Origin: Marinobacter sp. Arc7-DN-1 | GTDB taxonomy: Bacteria > Pseudomonadota > Gammaproteobacteria > Pseudomonadales > Oleiphilaceae | Assembly: GCF_003441595.1 (NCBI RefSeq) | Contig: NZ_CP031848.1 | Location: 2,108,001-2,172,000, forward strand | Length of the DNA stretch: 64,000 bases | Reading direction: 5' to 3' | Shown here: positions 47,744 through 57,336 of the stretch, one piece after another | How the letters are laid out: each line of letters starts with the position of its first letter | Numbering within the stretch: the first letter of the stretch is position 1 | Notes under the pieces: generated by a model | Told to the model about the DNA's origin: nothing | The model's input: the letters and a program-made list of their open reading frames with translations, nothing else | Databases searched by the model: none | Position numbers and translations under genes: made by a program

Positions 47744-49030
47744 ATGAATATTCTTGTAATCGGCAACGGCGGACGTGAACACGCCCTGGCCTGGAAAGCC
47801 GCCCAGTCCCCAAAAGCGGATCGCGTGTTTGTGGCACCCGGTAACGCCGGCACCGCCCGGGAAGCCGGCCTGGAAAACGTCGACATCGACGTGATGGATT
47901 TGGACGGCCTGGCCAACTTCGCGGCGACCAACAATGTAGGGCTCACCATTGTCGGCCCAGAAGCTCCCCTGGTAGCGGGTATCGTGGATAAATTCGAACA
48001 GCGGGGCCTCAGGGTCTTCGGCCCGAGCGCAGGTGCTGCCCAATTGGAAGGCTCGAAAGCCTTCACCAAGGATTTTCTGGCGCGCCACGACATCCCGACC
48101 GCGGGCTACGGCAATTTCACCGACGTCGACGAAGCCCTGGCCTATGTGCGCCAGCAGGGTGCCCCGATTGTGGTCAAGGCTGATGGCCTGGCCGCCGGTA
48201 AAGGCGTGATTGTTGCCATGACCCTGAAAGAAGCCGAAGACGCGATCCGGGACATGCTTGCGGGCAATGCCTTTGGTGATGCCGGCAGCCGTGTGGTGAT
48301 TGAGGAATTCCTCGAAGGCGAGGAAGCCAGCTTTATCGTGATGGTGGACGGCGAACATGTGCTGGCTATGGCCACCTCCCAGGATCACAAGCGCGTCGGC
48401 GATGGCGACACCGGTCCCAATACCGGGGGTATGGGCGCCTATTCACCGGCGCCGGTGGTGACCACCGATGTTCACCAGCGCATCATGGACGAAGTGATCT
48501 ATCCGACCGTGCGCGGCATGGCGGCCGAAGGTCATCGCTACAAGGGCTTCCTCTATGCCGGCCTGATGATCGATACCAGCGGTGCCCCGAAAGTCATCGA
48601 GTTCAACTGCCGCTTTGGCGACCCGGAGACCCAGCCGATCATGCTGCGGATGAAGTCCGACCTGGCTGAACTGTGCAATGCCGCCATCGATGGCAGGCTC
48701 GATCAGTGTTCCTCCGAGTGGGATGAGCGCGCCTCGGTCGGTATCGTTCTGGCGGCCGGCGGCTACCCGGGCAGCTACCACAAGGGTGATGTCATCTCCG
48801 GCCTGCCCGACACCGACACCGACGGTGAAAAGGTCTTCCACGCCGGAACCCGGCTCAATGGAGATCGGGTGGTCACCAACGGGGGGCGGGTACTCTGTGC
48901 CACGGCTCTGGGCAATACCGTCACCGAAGCACAGAAGCGTGCGTATGAGCTGGCCTCCCGGATCCGGTGGGATGGCGTGTTTTATCGCAAGGACATCGGC
49001 CACCGCGCCATCGGCCGCGAGACCCACTGA
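47744..49030 (+). CDS. purD: Phosphoribosylamine-glycine ligase
   Basis: A 428-residue ATP-grasp enzyme with VIGNGGREHALAWK, GPEAPLVAGIVD, KADGLAAGKGVIVA and the FNCRFGDPETQ signature. It catalyses the second step of purine synthesis. The gap to purH (122 bp) is occupied by the two hairpins described at 47633-47714. Confidence 0.97.
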   Translation: MNILVIGNGGREHALAWKAAQSPKADRVFVAPGNAGTAREAGLENVDIDVMDLDGLANFAATNNVGLTIVGPEAPLVAGIVDKFEQRGLRVFGPSAGAAQLEGSKAFTKDFLARHDIPTAGYGNFTDVDEALAYVRQQGAPIVVKADGLAAGKGVIVAMTLKEAEDAIRDMLAGNAFGDAGSRVVIEEFLEGEEASFIVMVDGEHVLAMATSQDHKRVGDGDTGPNTGGMGAYSPAPVVTTDVHQRIMDEVIYPTVRGMAAEGHRYKGFLYAGLMIDTSGAPKVIEFNCRFGDPETQPIMLRMKSDLAELCNAAIDGRLDQCSSEWDERASVGIVLAAGGYPGSYHKGDVISGLPDTDTDGEKVFHAGTRLNGDRVVTNGGRVLCATALGNTVTEAQKRAYELASRIRWDGVFYRKDIGHRAIGRETH

Positions 49031-49059
49031 GCCTGGCCGACCGATCCGATCCTATTCTC

Positions 49060-49085
49060 AATCCCCGGCCGACCGGGGATTTCTT
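49060..49085 (+). terminator. Likely terminator of purD
   Basis: Nine-base-pair stem AATCCCCGG/CCGGGGATT (49060-49068 and 49073-49081), 29 bp after the purD stop, followed by a short T-rich TTCTTC. Confidence 0.7.
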
Positions 49086-49167
49086 CGCCTGACCTGACAC
49101 CTGCCTGCGTCATAAGCACTGACTATTGACTTTATAGTTACGGAACCGTAAAGTTTCGCCCGAACGT

Positions 49168-49190
49168 AATAGTAATGATTGTCACTTACA
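49168..49190. promoter_or_regulatory. Fur-box-like site upstream of the TonB receptor
   Basis: AGTAATGATTGTCACTTAC resembles the 19-bp Fur consensus, matching best in its left half (AATGAT). It lies 35-57 bp before the receptor start, in an AT-rich promoter region. Iron control of the receptor is an inference. Confidence 0.5.
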
Positions 49191-49224
49191 TTTCGAAAAA
49201 CAAATGGTAATGGAGATTAACCAC

Positions 49225-51366
49225 ATGTTTAAACCTTCCCGCTTATCACTGGCCGTGGCTGTCAGCCTTGCCCCGGGCGCCAGTTGGGCAGTCGGCGATG
49301 ATCAGCCCCAGATGCTTGAACCCATGGAAATCATTGGCGATGCGTCCGCAGCCCAGACCTTGCCAGGGTCAGGCTACGTCGTTGGTGAGGAGCAGTTGAA
49401 AACCGAGGTTGAGACCGACATCAACCAGGTACTGAAAACCGTCCCGGGCGTCTATGTGCGGGAAGAAGAAGGCCTGGGCCTGCGCCCCAATATCGGCATC
49501 CGCGGCGCCACGGCCGAGCGCAGCAGTAATATTACCCTGATGGAAGATGGCATTCTGATCGCACCGGCGCCCTACTCCAATCCGGCCGCCTATTATTTTC
49601 CGACACTGAAGCGCATGTCCTCGCTGGAAGTACTCAAGGGTGCCCCGCTGCTGCGCTATGGCCCGCAAACCACCGGTGGTGTCATCAACCTGATTTCCAC
49701 ACCCATTCCCGATCAGCGGCAGGGCTATGTTGAGACAGTCACCAACGACCGCGGCTCCACCGACGTTCATGTAACCTATGGTGACACGGCCGGCGACTGG
49801 GGCTACCTGCTTGAGACCGTCCAGCGCTCCGCGAAAGGCTTCAAGGAGATTGACCGCAGTAACCGCGATACCGGCTTTGATATCGAAGACTATGTCGGCA
49901 AGCTGCGCTGGCAGGGAGAGCGCCAGAGCGTGACCGCCAAGCTGCAATACTCCGAAGAAACCTCCAACTCCAGTTACCTCGGCCTGACCGATGCGGACTT
50001 CAGCCAGGATCCGAACCGGCGTTACGGGTTGTCCAGCATCGATCAGATGAACAATACCCACTCCGGTATCAGCCTGACCCATCAGTTCGACTGGAGTAAT
50101 ACCGTAAGCAGCACGGCCACCCTCTATCGCAACGACTTCAAGCGGAACTGGTTCAAGCTCAGCGGCGGCGGAAGCATCATCGACTCGGCAAACGGCGGCG
50201 ACGCCAATGCCCAGGGTATTCTGGACGGCACAGTTGACGCCAGCGGCCTGGATTACAAAAACAACGCCAGGGACTACCTGTCCGAGGGCGTGCAGGTAAA
50301 CTTTGATGTCGACATGGGCAGCCACCAGTTTGATTTCGGCGCCCGCTACCACGAAGATGAAATGGATCGTTTCCAGCCGGTCGATGTTTATGACCAGGTC
50401 AACGGCTCTCTGGTGTTCCAGAACACTGTCGCCCCCACGGGCAGCAATAATCGCTTTGAGACCGGCGAAGCCCTGAGCTTCTGGGCGCTCGACACCTGGC
50501 AGGCGACGGACAAGCTCAGCGTTAACCTCGCCCTGCGCTACGAGGATGTGAAAACCGGTCGCACCCAATACGCGGATCCCGGCCGCACAACCGTCGACAG
50601 CACCCGCGCCAATGACAGTGCTGAACTCCTGCCCGGCGCTTCCTTTACCTATGACCTGTCCCAAAGCTGGCAGGTTCTGGGTGGCGTGCACCGGGGTTTC
50701 TCCCCTCTCGGGGGTGGTGCCACGGCAAACGAAGAGCCGGAAACCAGCAAGAACTGGGAGGCCGGCCTCCGGTACTTTGGCAATGCGTTCTTCGCGGAAA
50801 TGATCGGCTTCTACAGCGACTTCTCCAACAAGGCCGAAAACTGTTCCGTGGGCTCGCCGTGCAGCAATGGCGCAACCTCTGGCAGTTTTGTAACCGGCGA
50901 GGCTGAAATTTCCGGTGTTGAGTTCCAGCTCCAGACCGGCACCCGGGCGGGCGAGTTCTACCTTCCGGTCAGCCTTACCTACACCTTTACCCAGGCGGAA
51001 ATCAGCAAGGACAATGCCGCTTCGGGCCTGAAAAAAGGCGAGCAGCTCAAGGACGTACCTGAAAACCAGATGAGCTTCCGGACAGGCATGGAACACCCGA
51101 GTGGCTGGGACAACTACCTTGTGGCCACCTACGTCGATGAGATGTGTGTCAGCGCGGGATGCAACAACACCGCCACGAAACTGGACGAGACCGAGTCCCT
51201 GTTCCTGGTCGATTTCATCAGCCGCTACGCACTGACCGCCAGTGCCGATGTCTTCCTGAAAGTGGACAACCTGTTCGATGAACAGCAAATTGTCTCACGT
51301 TTGCCCGATGGCGCCATGGCGAACCTGCCGCGCACCGCTTCACTGGGGTTAAGCGTTAATTTCTGA
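49225..51366 (+). CDS. TonB-dependent outer-membrane receptor (FecA-like)
   Basis: A 713-residue receptor with a signal peptide (FKPSRLSLAVAVSLAPGASWA), a plug domain (LKTVPGVYVREEEGLGLRPN, IGIRGATAERSSNI) and a barrel ending LPRTASLGLSVNF with C-terminal Phe. The plug's YGPQTTGGVINLIST is typical of ferric-citrate and other siderophore receptors. The start at 49225 follows TGGAG with good spacing; an in-frame ATG at 49204 would add seven residues before the signal peptide. No FecIR pair is adjacent. The substrate is unknown. Confidence 0.88.
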   Translation: MFKPSRLSLAVAVSLAPGASWAVGDDQPQMLEPMEIIGDASAAQTLPGSGYVVGEEQLKTEVETDINQVLKTVPGVYVREEEGLGLRPNIGIRGATAERSSNITLMEDGILIAPAPYSNPAAYYFPTLKRMSSLEVLKGAPLLRYGPQTTGGVINLISTPIPDQRQGYVETVTNDRGSTDVHVTYGDTAGDWGYLLETVQRSAKGFKEIDRSNRDTGFDIEDYVGKLRWQGERQSVTAKLQYSEETSNSSYLGLTDADFSQDPNRRYGLSSIDQMNNTHSGISLTHQFDWSNTVSSTATLYRNDFKRNWFKLSGGGSIIDSANGGDANAQGILDGTVDASGLDYKNNARDYLSEGVQVNFDVDMGSHQFDFGARYHEDEMDRFQPVDVYDQVNGSLVFQNTVAPTGSNNRFETGEALSFWALDTWQATDKLSVNLALRYEDVKTGRTQYADPGRTTVDSTRANDSAELLPGASFTYDLSQSWQVLGGVHRGFSPLGGGATANEEPETSKNWEAGLRYFGNAFFAEMIGFYSDFSNKAENCSVGSPCSNGATSGSFVTGEAEISGVEFQLQTGTRAGEFYLPVSLTYTFTQAEISKDNAASGLKKGEQLKDVPENQMSFRTGMEHPSGWDNYLVATYVDEMCVSAGCNNTATKLDETESLFLVDFISRYALTASADVFLKVDNLFDEQQIVSRLPDGAMANLPRTASLGLSVNF

Positions 51367-51424
51367 CGAATGACCGGGTTGGCCTGGTTTCCGGGCGAAC
51401 CCGCTGTGAATGGCCCACTGATGA

Positions 51425-51453
51425 GACCCGGCCCGTTGGCCGGGTCTTTTTTT
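51425..51453 (+). terminator. Rho-independent terminator of the TonB receptor
   Basis: Nine-base-pair stem GACCCGGCC/GGCCGGGTC with loop CGTT, followed by seven T residues. Confidence 0.92.
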
Positions 51454-51550
51454 AGTGCGGGCAGGGGAAGCAATTCCCATTTCCCGGCCCTAGAGTAAGG
51501 TAGACTGCGGACACAAAGTTCCGACCACATCGCCCAAAGGAGTCCCTTCG

Positions 51551-52489
51551 ATGCGCCGCCCGTCACCGGTATACCTGCTGATCATACTGGCCGCTTCCCT
51601 GCTGTTCAGTGCCTGCTCTCGTCAGGACATCTACCAGACCGCGATTGATTTTGAACGATCATCGGCGGGTCTGGAGGCGGCGAGCGTGGCAGTGGGCAAC
51701 CTTGACATCGCCTATCTCAGGAACCAGGAAGTGAGCGCAGGCGACACCATCGTCATGATCCATGGCTTCGGGGCCAACAAGGACAACTGGACCCGTCTGG
51801 CCGGCCACCTGACCGACGACTTCAATGTCTATGCGATCGATCTGCCGGGGCATGGTGACAGCAGCAAGCCCCTCGACATCGGCTACCGCCTGGAAGATCA
51901 GGCCGGTTATGTCGCACGCATCCTCGACGCGCTGTCGGTTGATAAGGCACACGTCATGGGTAACTCCATGGGCGGGGCGATTACCGCGCTTTACGCCGCC
52001 AATCATCCGGACAAGGTGCAATCAGCGGTACTGTTCAGTCCCGCCGGCATCCTGGAATACGAGAGCGAACTGGTGGATCTGGTTAAGGCCGGTGACAACC
52101 CCCTGATTCCGAAACAGCCCGGTGACTTTGAACGCCTGATGGACTTCGCACTGGAGAAAAAACCGTTTGTGCCCTGGCCCATTATGGGCGTGCTGGAGGA
52201 GCGCGCCATCGCCAACCGGGAGGTCAACGAGGTCATCTTTGCCGCCATTCGCGATGCCGGTTCCGGGGCAGATTTCCGCAATGCCATCACCCGGATCACG
52301 GCGCCGGTACTGGTCGTCTGGGGCAAGGAAGACCGGGTCATCAACTACCGTAACGGTGAGATCTTTGTGGCGGCGATACCCGATGCCTGGCTGGAGGTGA
52401 TGGAGGGAATCGGCCACGCGCCGATGCTGGAAGCCCCCGAGGAGTCCGCACAACTGTTCCGGCAATTTATCGGGCCGCCGGCGGAGTAA
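51551..52489 (+). CDS. Alpha/beta hydrolase, probable lipoprotein (lipase-like)
   Basis: A 312-residue protein. An N-terminal hydrophobic segment ends in LLFSAC, a lipobox-like site with Cys22, suggesting a lipid-anchored export form (Phe at -3 is less usual). The hydrolase part has VMIHGFGANKDNW (oxyanion), the elbow GNSMGG, WGKEDRV (Asp) and GIGHAPMLEAP (His), a complete triad. It resembles monoacylglycerol lipases and esterases; the substrate is unknown. Confidence 0.85.
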   Translation: MRRPSPVYLLIILAASLLFSACSRQDIYQTAIDFERSSAGLEAASVAVGNLDIAYLRNQEVSAGDTIVMIHGFGANKDNWTRLAGHLTDDFNVYAIDLPGHGDSSKPLDIGYRLEDQAGYVARILDALSVDKAHVMGNSMGGAITALYAANHPDKVQSAVLFSPAGILEYESELVDLVKAGDNPLIPKQPGDFERLMDFALEKKPFVPWPIMGVLEERAIANREVNEVIFAAIRDAGSGADFRNAITRITAPVLVVWGKEDRVINYRNGEIFVAAIPDAWLEVMEGIGHAPMLEAPEESAQLFRQFIGPPAE

Positions 52490-52598
52490 ACCGGATTTCC
52501 GCAAAAGTCATGGAATTCCGCCCTCAGCGACTACAAGGGCATGGGAAAACAGGGTAGCCTAGCAAGCATTGCACCCTTGATCTCTGAACTGACCACTC

Positions 52599-54173
52599 AT
52601 GCCTGAAGCAATCTGGATAACTTTTGCCTTTGGTCTTGGCCTTCTGGTCAAGCTTGTGGGGCTCCCCCCTCTCGTCGGTTACCTGGCCGCGGGTTTTGTT
52701 CTGAGCGGCATTGCCGAAACAACCGGCGTCGTGATCGAAGAGACCGACGTCCTTGAGCGAATTGCGCACCTGGGTGTATTGCTTCTGCTGTTCACGGTGG
52801 GGCTCAAGCTGAAACTCCGGTCCGTGGTCAGCCCGGAGGTGATTGGTGGAAGCCTGCTGCATTTCGGGATCACCTGCGCCATCTTTACGCCGGGCCTCTA
52901 TCTGCTGATGGAACTGTCCTGGAAGACCGCCTTTCTGCTGGCCATCGCGCTCTCGTTCTCATCTACCGTACTGGCCGCCAAGGTCCTGGAATCCAAGCGG
53001 GAGCTGCGAGCCTTTCACGGCCGAGTGGCCATTGGCATCCTGATCATGCAGGATCTTATCGCCCTGGTCGTGATGAGCGTGGCCGCCGGGCAGACGCCCT
53101 CGCAATGGGCACTGATTATCTTTGGCCTGCCCCTGCTACGCCCTGTGCTGTTCCGCCTGCTGGATGCCAGCGGCCACGACGAACTGCTGGTCCTGCTCGG
53201 GCTCTTGCTGGCACTTGTCATTGGCGGGCTGGGCTTCGAATCCGTTGGCCTGAGCTCGGAGCTGGGGGCACTGGTGTTCGGTGCCATGCTGGCGAATCAT
53301 CCGCGATCCCAGGAACTCTCCAAGTCGCTCTGGAGTGTAAAAGAGGTTTTTCTGGTGGGGTTCTTCCTGCAGATTGGCATTGGCGGCCTGCCCGATGGGG
53401 AGGCCCTCCTGTTCGCGGTCATCGCTGGCCTGGTGCTGCCGCTCAAAGGTACCCTGTTCTTTTTCCTGCTGCTGGCGTTCCGGTTGCGGGCCCGAAGCGG
53501 CTTCCTTAGCTCACTGGCCCTGACCAACTACAGCGAGTTCGGGCTGATTGTAGCGAGCGTTGCGCTGCCCCAATGGCTGGTTCCGCTGGCGATTTCGGTA
53601 TCGCTCTCGTTTGTCTTTTCCGCGCCTCTCAACCGCTTCTCCCACACGCTTTACGAGCGTTTCGCCCATGGCCTCAGCCGCTATGAGGGCAGCAAACACC
53701 ATCCGGATGAACAGCCCCTGTCGCTGGGCGATACGCGGGTCCTGATCATGGGAATGGGGAGAACGGGCACCGCTGCCTACGATTGGCTGAGGGAGAAGCA
53801 GCCGAAACTGATGGGCCTGGATTCCGATCCGGCAAAGGCCGCCCAGCACCAGAAGGAAGGGCGTAACGTGGTCTTCGCGGACGCCGAGGATGCCTCCTTC
53901 TGGAACGGTCTGCACATGCCCGCCATTGAATCGGTGATCCTGGCCATGGGCGACATCGAGGGCAAACTGATTGCTGCGCGCACGCTCAGAACGATGGGTT
54001 TCAAGGGCTTTATCGTGGCTCACACCATGTACCAAGATGAAGCAAGACAGATTCAGGAAGCCGGCGCCGACGAGGCCTACCTGACCATGAGCGAGACCGG
54101 TGTCGCCCTGGCCAGCCACCTGATGGACAGGACACCCGCGAAACCCTCCCTGATTGTCGGCAAATCCGTGTAG
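52599..54173 (+). CDS. Cation/proton antiporter of the CPA2 family with TrkA-N-type domain
   Basis: A 524-residue protein with about 12 membrane segments (residues 1-345) of the Na+/H+ exchanger type, including SFSSTVLAAKVLES. A cytoplasmic Rossmann domain begins at about 375 (VLIMGMGRTGTAAYDWL). It resembles KefB/KefC/YbaL proteins, which export K+ in exchange for protons. No KefF/KefG-type partner gene is nearby, so glutathione gating is not shown. Confidence 0.88.
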   Translation: MPEAIWITFAFGLGLLVKLVGLPPLVGYLAAGFVLSGIAETTGVVIEETDVLERIAHLGVLLLLFTVGLKLKLRSVVSPEVIGGSLLHFGITCAIFTPGLYLLMELSWKTAFLLAIALSFSSTVLAAKVLESKRELRAFHGRVAIGILIMQDLIALVVMSVAAGQTPSQWALIIFGLPLLRPVLFRLLDASGHDELLVLLGLLLALVIGGLGFESVGLSSELGALVFGAMLANHPRSQELSKSLWSVKEVFLVGFFLQIGIGGLPDGEALLFAVIAGLVLPLKGTLFFFLLLAFRLRARSGFLSSLALTNYSEFGLIVASVALPQWLVPLAISVSLSFVFSAPLNRFSHTLYERFAHGLSRYEGSKHHPDEQPLSLGDTRVLIMGMGRTGTAAYDWLREKQPKLMGLDSDPAKAAQHQKEGRNVVFADAEDASFWNGLHMPAIESVILAMGDIEGKLIAARTLRTMGFKGFIVAHTMYQDEARQIQEAGADEAYLTMSETGVALASHLMDRTPAKPSLIVGKSV

Positions 54174-54175
54174 CC

Positions 54176-55567
54176 TCAACACCCAGGGCGGCCACGTGGC
54201 GACTCATCGTCAAGCGCGCAGGTGCGAAACCCGGTATAGACGTCGTTGCGCACCGGCAGGTAAGCCTGGCGATAGGTGCCGCGAATCAGGCAGGAGGAGG
54301 TGGCGCAACCGCCCCCGCGGGTCACCTTGTGATCACCGAACTGCAGGGTCGACATGAACGGGTACATATCCACCCTGAAGCCGTCGTAGGGGAAGAACTG
54401 GCTGCTGGTCCACTGCCAGACCGTGCCCGTCATCTGGCGGCAGCCAAAGGGGCTGTCGCCGGCCGGGAAATCAAACACCGGATTCTGTGCCATGGCACGG
54501 CCATTCAAATCAGCGCGTTGCTCATCCGGCGCCGTGTTGCCCCAGGGAAAACGCCGGAACGGCTTGCCCGGGCGATTACCAAGGGCGGCCACCTCCCATT
54601 CAAACTCCGTGGGCAAACGACGCCCCGCCCACCGGCACCAGGCTTCAGCCTCCCAGAACGTCACATGGGTAACCGGTGCATCCGGGTTCAGGGGCTGCCA
54701 GCGATCAAACACCCGCTCCTGCCACTGGCCATCGTGCCAGCGCCAGTACAGCGGGTGGCGGGGAACACGAAGCAGGGGTTCGTCACTGCCATGAACCAGG
54801 GCAACATCGGATTCGGTCTGCAGCCATTTCCGCCCGCCGAAGGACCAGAGTTCGGGCCGCCGGTAGCCGCCATCCTCAACAAACTCCAGGAACCGGCGAT
54901 TACTGACCAGACACTTTGAAATGGCAAACGGGTCCAGTTTTACAGTAAACCGGGGTTTCTCATTATCGAAGGCAAAATCCTCCCGGGCGTAGCGCTCCGA
55001 ATCACCGGGCATGCCGATTAACCATTCCCCCGCAGGAATCAAGGCATCGCCATCATGCTGAACACCCGGCGCTGGCCGGTACAGATCCGTTCCCGAAGGT
55101 GCCGGATAGCCAACCGTCTGCCGGCACCAGATCAGTGACTCAACATGCATGTTCTGGTGATAGACCGCGTAGCGGTAAAGGTACAGCGCCTGGTCGGTCA
55201 GGGGCTGCGCCTTTATTCGCTCAGCCACCTGATCGTAAACAGTGTTGAAGTATTCAAGGGTTTTCTCGCGCCCGGGAAACAGGTCCCGGTTCCAGCGGTC
55301 GCGGTGCTCAACATGGAAGGAATCCCAGAGATCGTCCATGGACGGGTCGAAACTGGGCGTGCCATCGAGCAGGTTGAACACGAACACCTCGTAGAAAAAA
55401 GCGGCATGGCCCATTTCCCACAGCGGCGGATTCACCCCCGGATGCCAGGGCACATCCAGCAGCTTCTCGGGCAGAGAGCACACCAGGCTTTCCGTACGTT
55501 TCCGTGTCCACTCAAGCTGATCCAGCAGTTCCGCTCTGGCCTGATCCGTTCGGTCAATCGTCGTCAT
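54176..55567 (-). CDS. EgtB-like nonheme-iron enzyme (DinB_2 + SUMF1 domains)
   Basis: A 463-residue protein. The N-terminal DinB-like domain carries a three-His iron site: His54 in WEMGHAAFFYE and His137/His141 in YHQNMHVES. This is the spacing of EgtB (three-His facial triad). The C-terminal sulfatase-modifying-factor fold has FEWEVAALGNRPG and the RGGGCATSSCLIRGTYR end. EgtB, OvoA and the selenoneine enzyme SenA share this plan, so the product could be ergothioneine, ovothiol or selenoneine. No egtD, senB or selD gene is adjacent. The start at 55567 follows GAGGCGAAAC. Confidence 0.82.
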   Translation of the reverse strand: MTTIDRTDQARAELLDQLEWTRKRTESLVCSLPEKLLDVPWHPGVNPPLWEMGHAAFFYEVFVFNLLDGTPSFDPSMDDLWDSFHVEHRDRWNRDLFPGREKTLEYFNTVYDQVAERIKAQPLTDQALYLYRYAVYHQNMHVESLIWCRQTVGYPAPSGTDLYRPAPGVQHDGDALIPAGEWLIGMPGDSERYAREDFAFDNEKPRFTVKLDPFAISKCLVSNRRFLEFVEDGGYRRPELWSFGGRKWLQTESDVALVHGSDEPLLRVPRHPLYWRWHDGQWQERVFDRWQPLNPDAPVTHVTFWEAEAWCRWAGRRLPTEFEWEVAALGNRPGKPFRRFPWGNTAPDEQRADLNGRAMAQNPVFDFPAGDSPFGCRQMTGTVWQWTSSQFFPYDGFRVDMYPFMSTLQFGDHKVTRGGGCATSSCLIRGTYRQAYLPVRNDVYTGFRTCALDDESPRGRPGC

Positions 55568-55947
55568 GTTTCGCCTCACTCATCTCAACCTCATCAAGTA
55601 CCTGCATATCAGTATCCCAGCCAGTCAACAACACCTCCGTTAACAAGCCCCTGACACTCACTGTGGCACCCACATCCTTTACTCGCACTCTCCCCCGGTT
55701 TACAGACCGTGTCGGCAGACTTTACAGAAAACGTACTGTGACAAAATCCCCCGTTTCTAACCCGCTGAAACGACTGCAAGTGTTTAAACTGGCATACAAC
55801 CTGAATGTCTGCCAGCAGGAGTTTCGCCTGTTTCCCCAAGCCGTATGCGGTCACAGGGCAGTGACCGGATCGAGCAGTTCCGGTATTACCAGCATTTACT
55901 GAACGTTGTGCAGTTCGTTTTCCCGGCAAGTTCTCAGGAGAATCGCC
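55568..55947. other. Regulatory gap between EgtB-like gene and VpsR-like regulator
   Basis: 380 bp between divergent genes. It contains a 20-bp dyad at 55848-55867 (CGGTCAC-N6-GTGACCG), described as a separate entry. No gene with a ribosome binding site was seen. Confidence 0.45.
55848..55867. promoter_or_regulatory. Inverted repeat upstream of the VpsR-like gene
   Basis: CGGTCAC (55848-55854) and GTGACCG (55861-55867), perfect 7-bp arms with a 6-bp spacer, 80 bp before the regulator ATG. The shape fits a dimeric regulator site. The binding protein is unknown; autoregulation is possible. Confidence 0.5.
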
Positions 55948-57324
55948 ATGCAGGAAAAGCGACCGCTCGTTTGGTTGTCGGCGGTGTACCCGGTTTTCAC
56001 AGCCAGCGAGCCAGTGTTCAGGGACTGGCAGCTGATTCATGTCTCCCTATCAGGCCGGTCGCTCACGGAAATGACACCTGACTCAGGCGCCAGAGTCGGC
56101 GTGTTTGATCTTGGTTCACTGACAGGGGATCAACTGGCTCGCCTGCCCGAATGGCTGGACGCCATCCCCGTCCAGCACTGGGTCGCCACGCTGGAGTCTC
56201 ACCAGATTCAGAACCCCGATATCTGTGCGCTGATAAATCGCTATTGCAAGGACTACCACACACTGCCACTTCAGCCAGACCGGCTCAATGCCATCCTCGG
56301 CCACCTGTGGGGCATGTCGGAACTGCAGGAGAAGGCCTCACGGACGAAATCCGGTAGCTATCAAGAATTTGCCCTTGAGGGTGAGTCCCCGGCGATCCAG
56401 CAGGTCAGGGTGTTGTTGCAGAAATTCGCCCGCACCGAAGAACCGGTGCTTATCTATGGTGAGAACGGAACCGGTAAGGAAGCGGCTGCCAGCTTTATTC
56501 ATGACCACTCGTTACGGAGGAACAAGCCGCTGGTCGCCGTGAACTGCGCCGCTTTACCCCGCTCCCTCACCCAGAACGAACTCTTCGGTCATGAAAAAGG
56601 CGCGTTTACCCATGCCATGAGTGCCCAGAAAGGCAGATTTGAAGCGGCCAATGGCGGCACCCTGCTACTTATTGGCGTGGATGAGCTCTACCCGGAACAG
56701 CAATCGGCGATTTTGCGTTTCCTCCAGGAGGGCCTGATAGAGCGCCTGGGTTCCAGTCATTCCATCAGCGTCGACACACGGCTCATCGCCAGCAGCACGA
56801 GACCGCTCGAACAGCTGGTGAAGACCGGGGCTTTCCGGAGTGATGTGTTTTACCGGCTTGGAAGTCTGCATGTGCTTTTGCCGCCGCTGCGGGAGCGGAA
56901 GGAAGATATTCCCATGCTAGCCAACCGGATACTCTCGGCCACACCCTCGGCCGAGGGTCCTCGGCACCTCAGTGACGCCGCCATTATCTGCCTTGCCGAA
57001 CACCCCTGGCCGGGCAATCTCAGGGAACTGCAAAACCGGTTGCGTCAGGCCCTGTTGCTGGGTGACGGCCCCCGAATCGAAGCGGAGGATATGGGCTTTG
57101 CCGTTCCTCCCTCAGAAAACCAACACCGGAGCCAGGAACTGTCCCTCGACGCTTTCCGATCCCGGGCGGATCGCCAGGCGATCTCGATAAGTCTCGCACT
57201 TGCACACAACAACGTGTCGGCAGCCGCAAGGCTGCTGAACATTTCAAGGGTTTCGTTATACCGGCTGATGGACAAACACCAGTTCCCCCACGGTGCCCAC
57301 ACCCGGCCACCGAAGAATAACTGA
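55948..57324 (+). CDS. VpsR-like enhancer-binding-protein homologue with degenerate AAA+ motifs
   Basis: A 458-residue protein with an N-terminal receiver-like domain without clear phosphorylation residues (about 1-120), a sigma-54-activator-type AAA+ domain (about 137-365) and a Fis-type helix-turn-helix (NNVSAAARLLNISRVSLYRL). Walker A is intact (GENGTGKE, 171-178). The Walker B Asp-Glu pair is replaced by Ile242-Gly243 (LLLIGVDEL against LFLDEIGEL), and the sigma-54 loop reads GAFTHA (218-223) instead of GAFTGA. Vibrio VpsR, an atypical member, likewise works without normal ATPase function. CAGGAG precedes ATG 55948. It is 12 bp from the outer-membrane gene and is the likely regulator of the fibre locus. 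Confidence 0.85.
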   Translation: MQEKRPLVWLSAVYPVFTASEPVFRDWQLIHVSLSGRSLTEMTPDSGARVGVFDLGSLTGDQLARLPEWLDAIPVQHWVATLESHQIQNPDICALINRYCKDYHTLPLQPDRLNAILGHLWGMSELQEKASRTKSGSYQEFALEGESPAIQQVRVLLQKFARTEEPVLIYGENGTGKEAAASFIHDHSLRRNKPLVAVNCAALPRSLTQNELFGHEKGAFTHAMSAQKGRFEAANGGTLLLIGVDELYPEQQSAILRFLQEGLIERLGSSHSISVDTRLIASSTRPLEQLVKTGAFRSDVFYRLGSLHVLLPPLRERKEDIPMLANRILSATPSAEGPRHLSDAAIICLAEHPWPGNLRELQNRLRQALLLGDGPRIEAEDMGFAVPPSENQHRSQELSLDAFRSRADRQAISISLALAHNNVSAAARLLNISRVSLYRLMDKHQFPHGAHTRPPKNN

Positions 57325-57336
57325 AGGAGATTCCCC

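Noticed and set aside
49369..51288. 639-codon open frame antisense to the TonB receptor
   Set aside because: The plus-strand frame has a signal peptide, plug motifs, terminal Phe, and its own terminator. The antisense frame has none.
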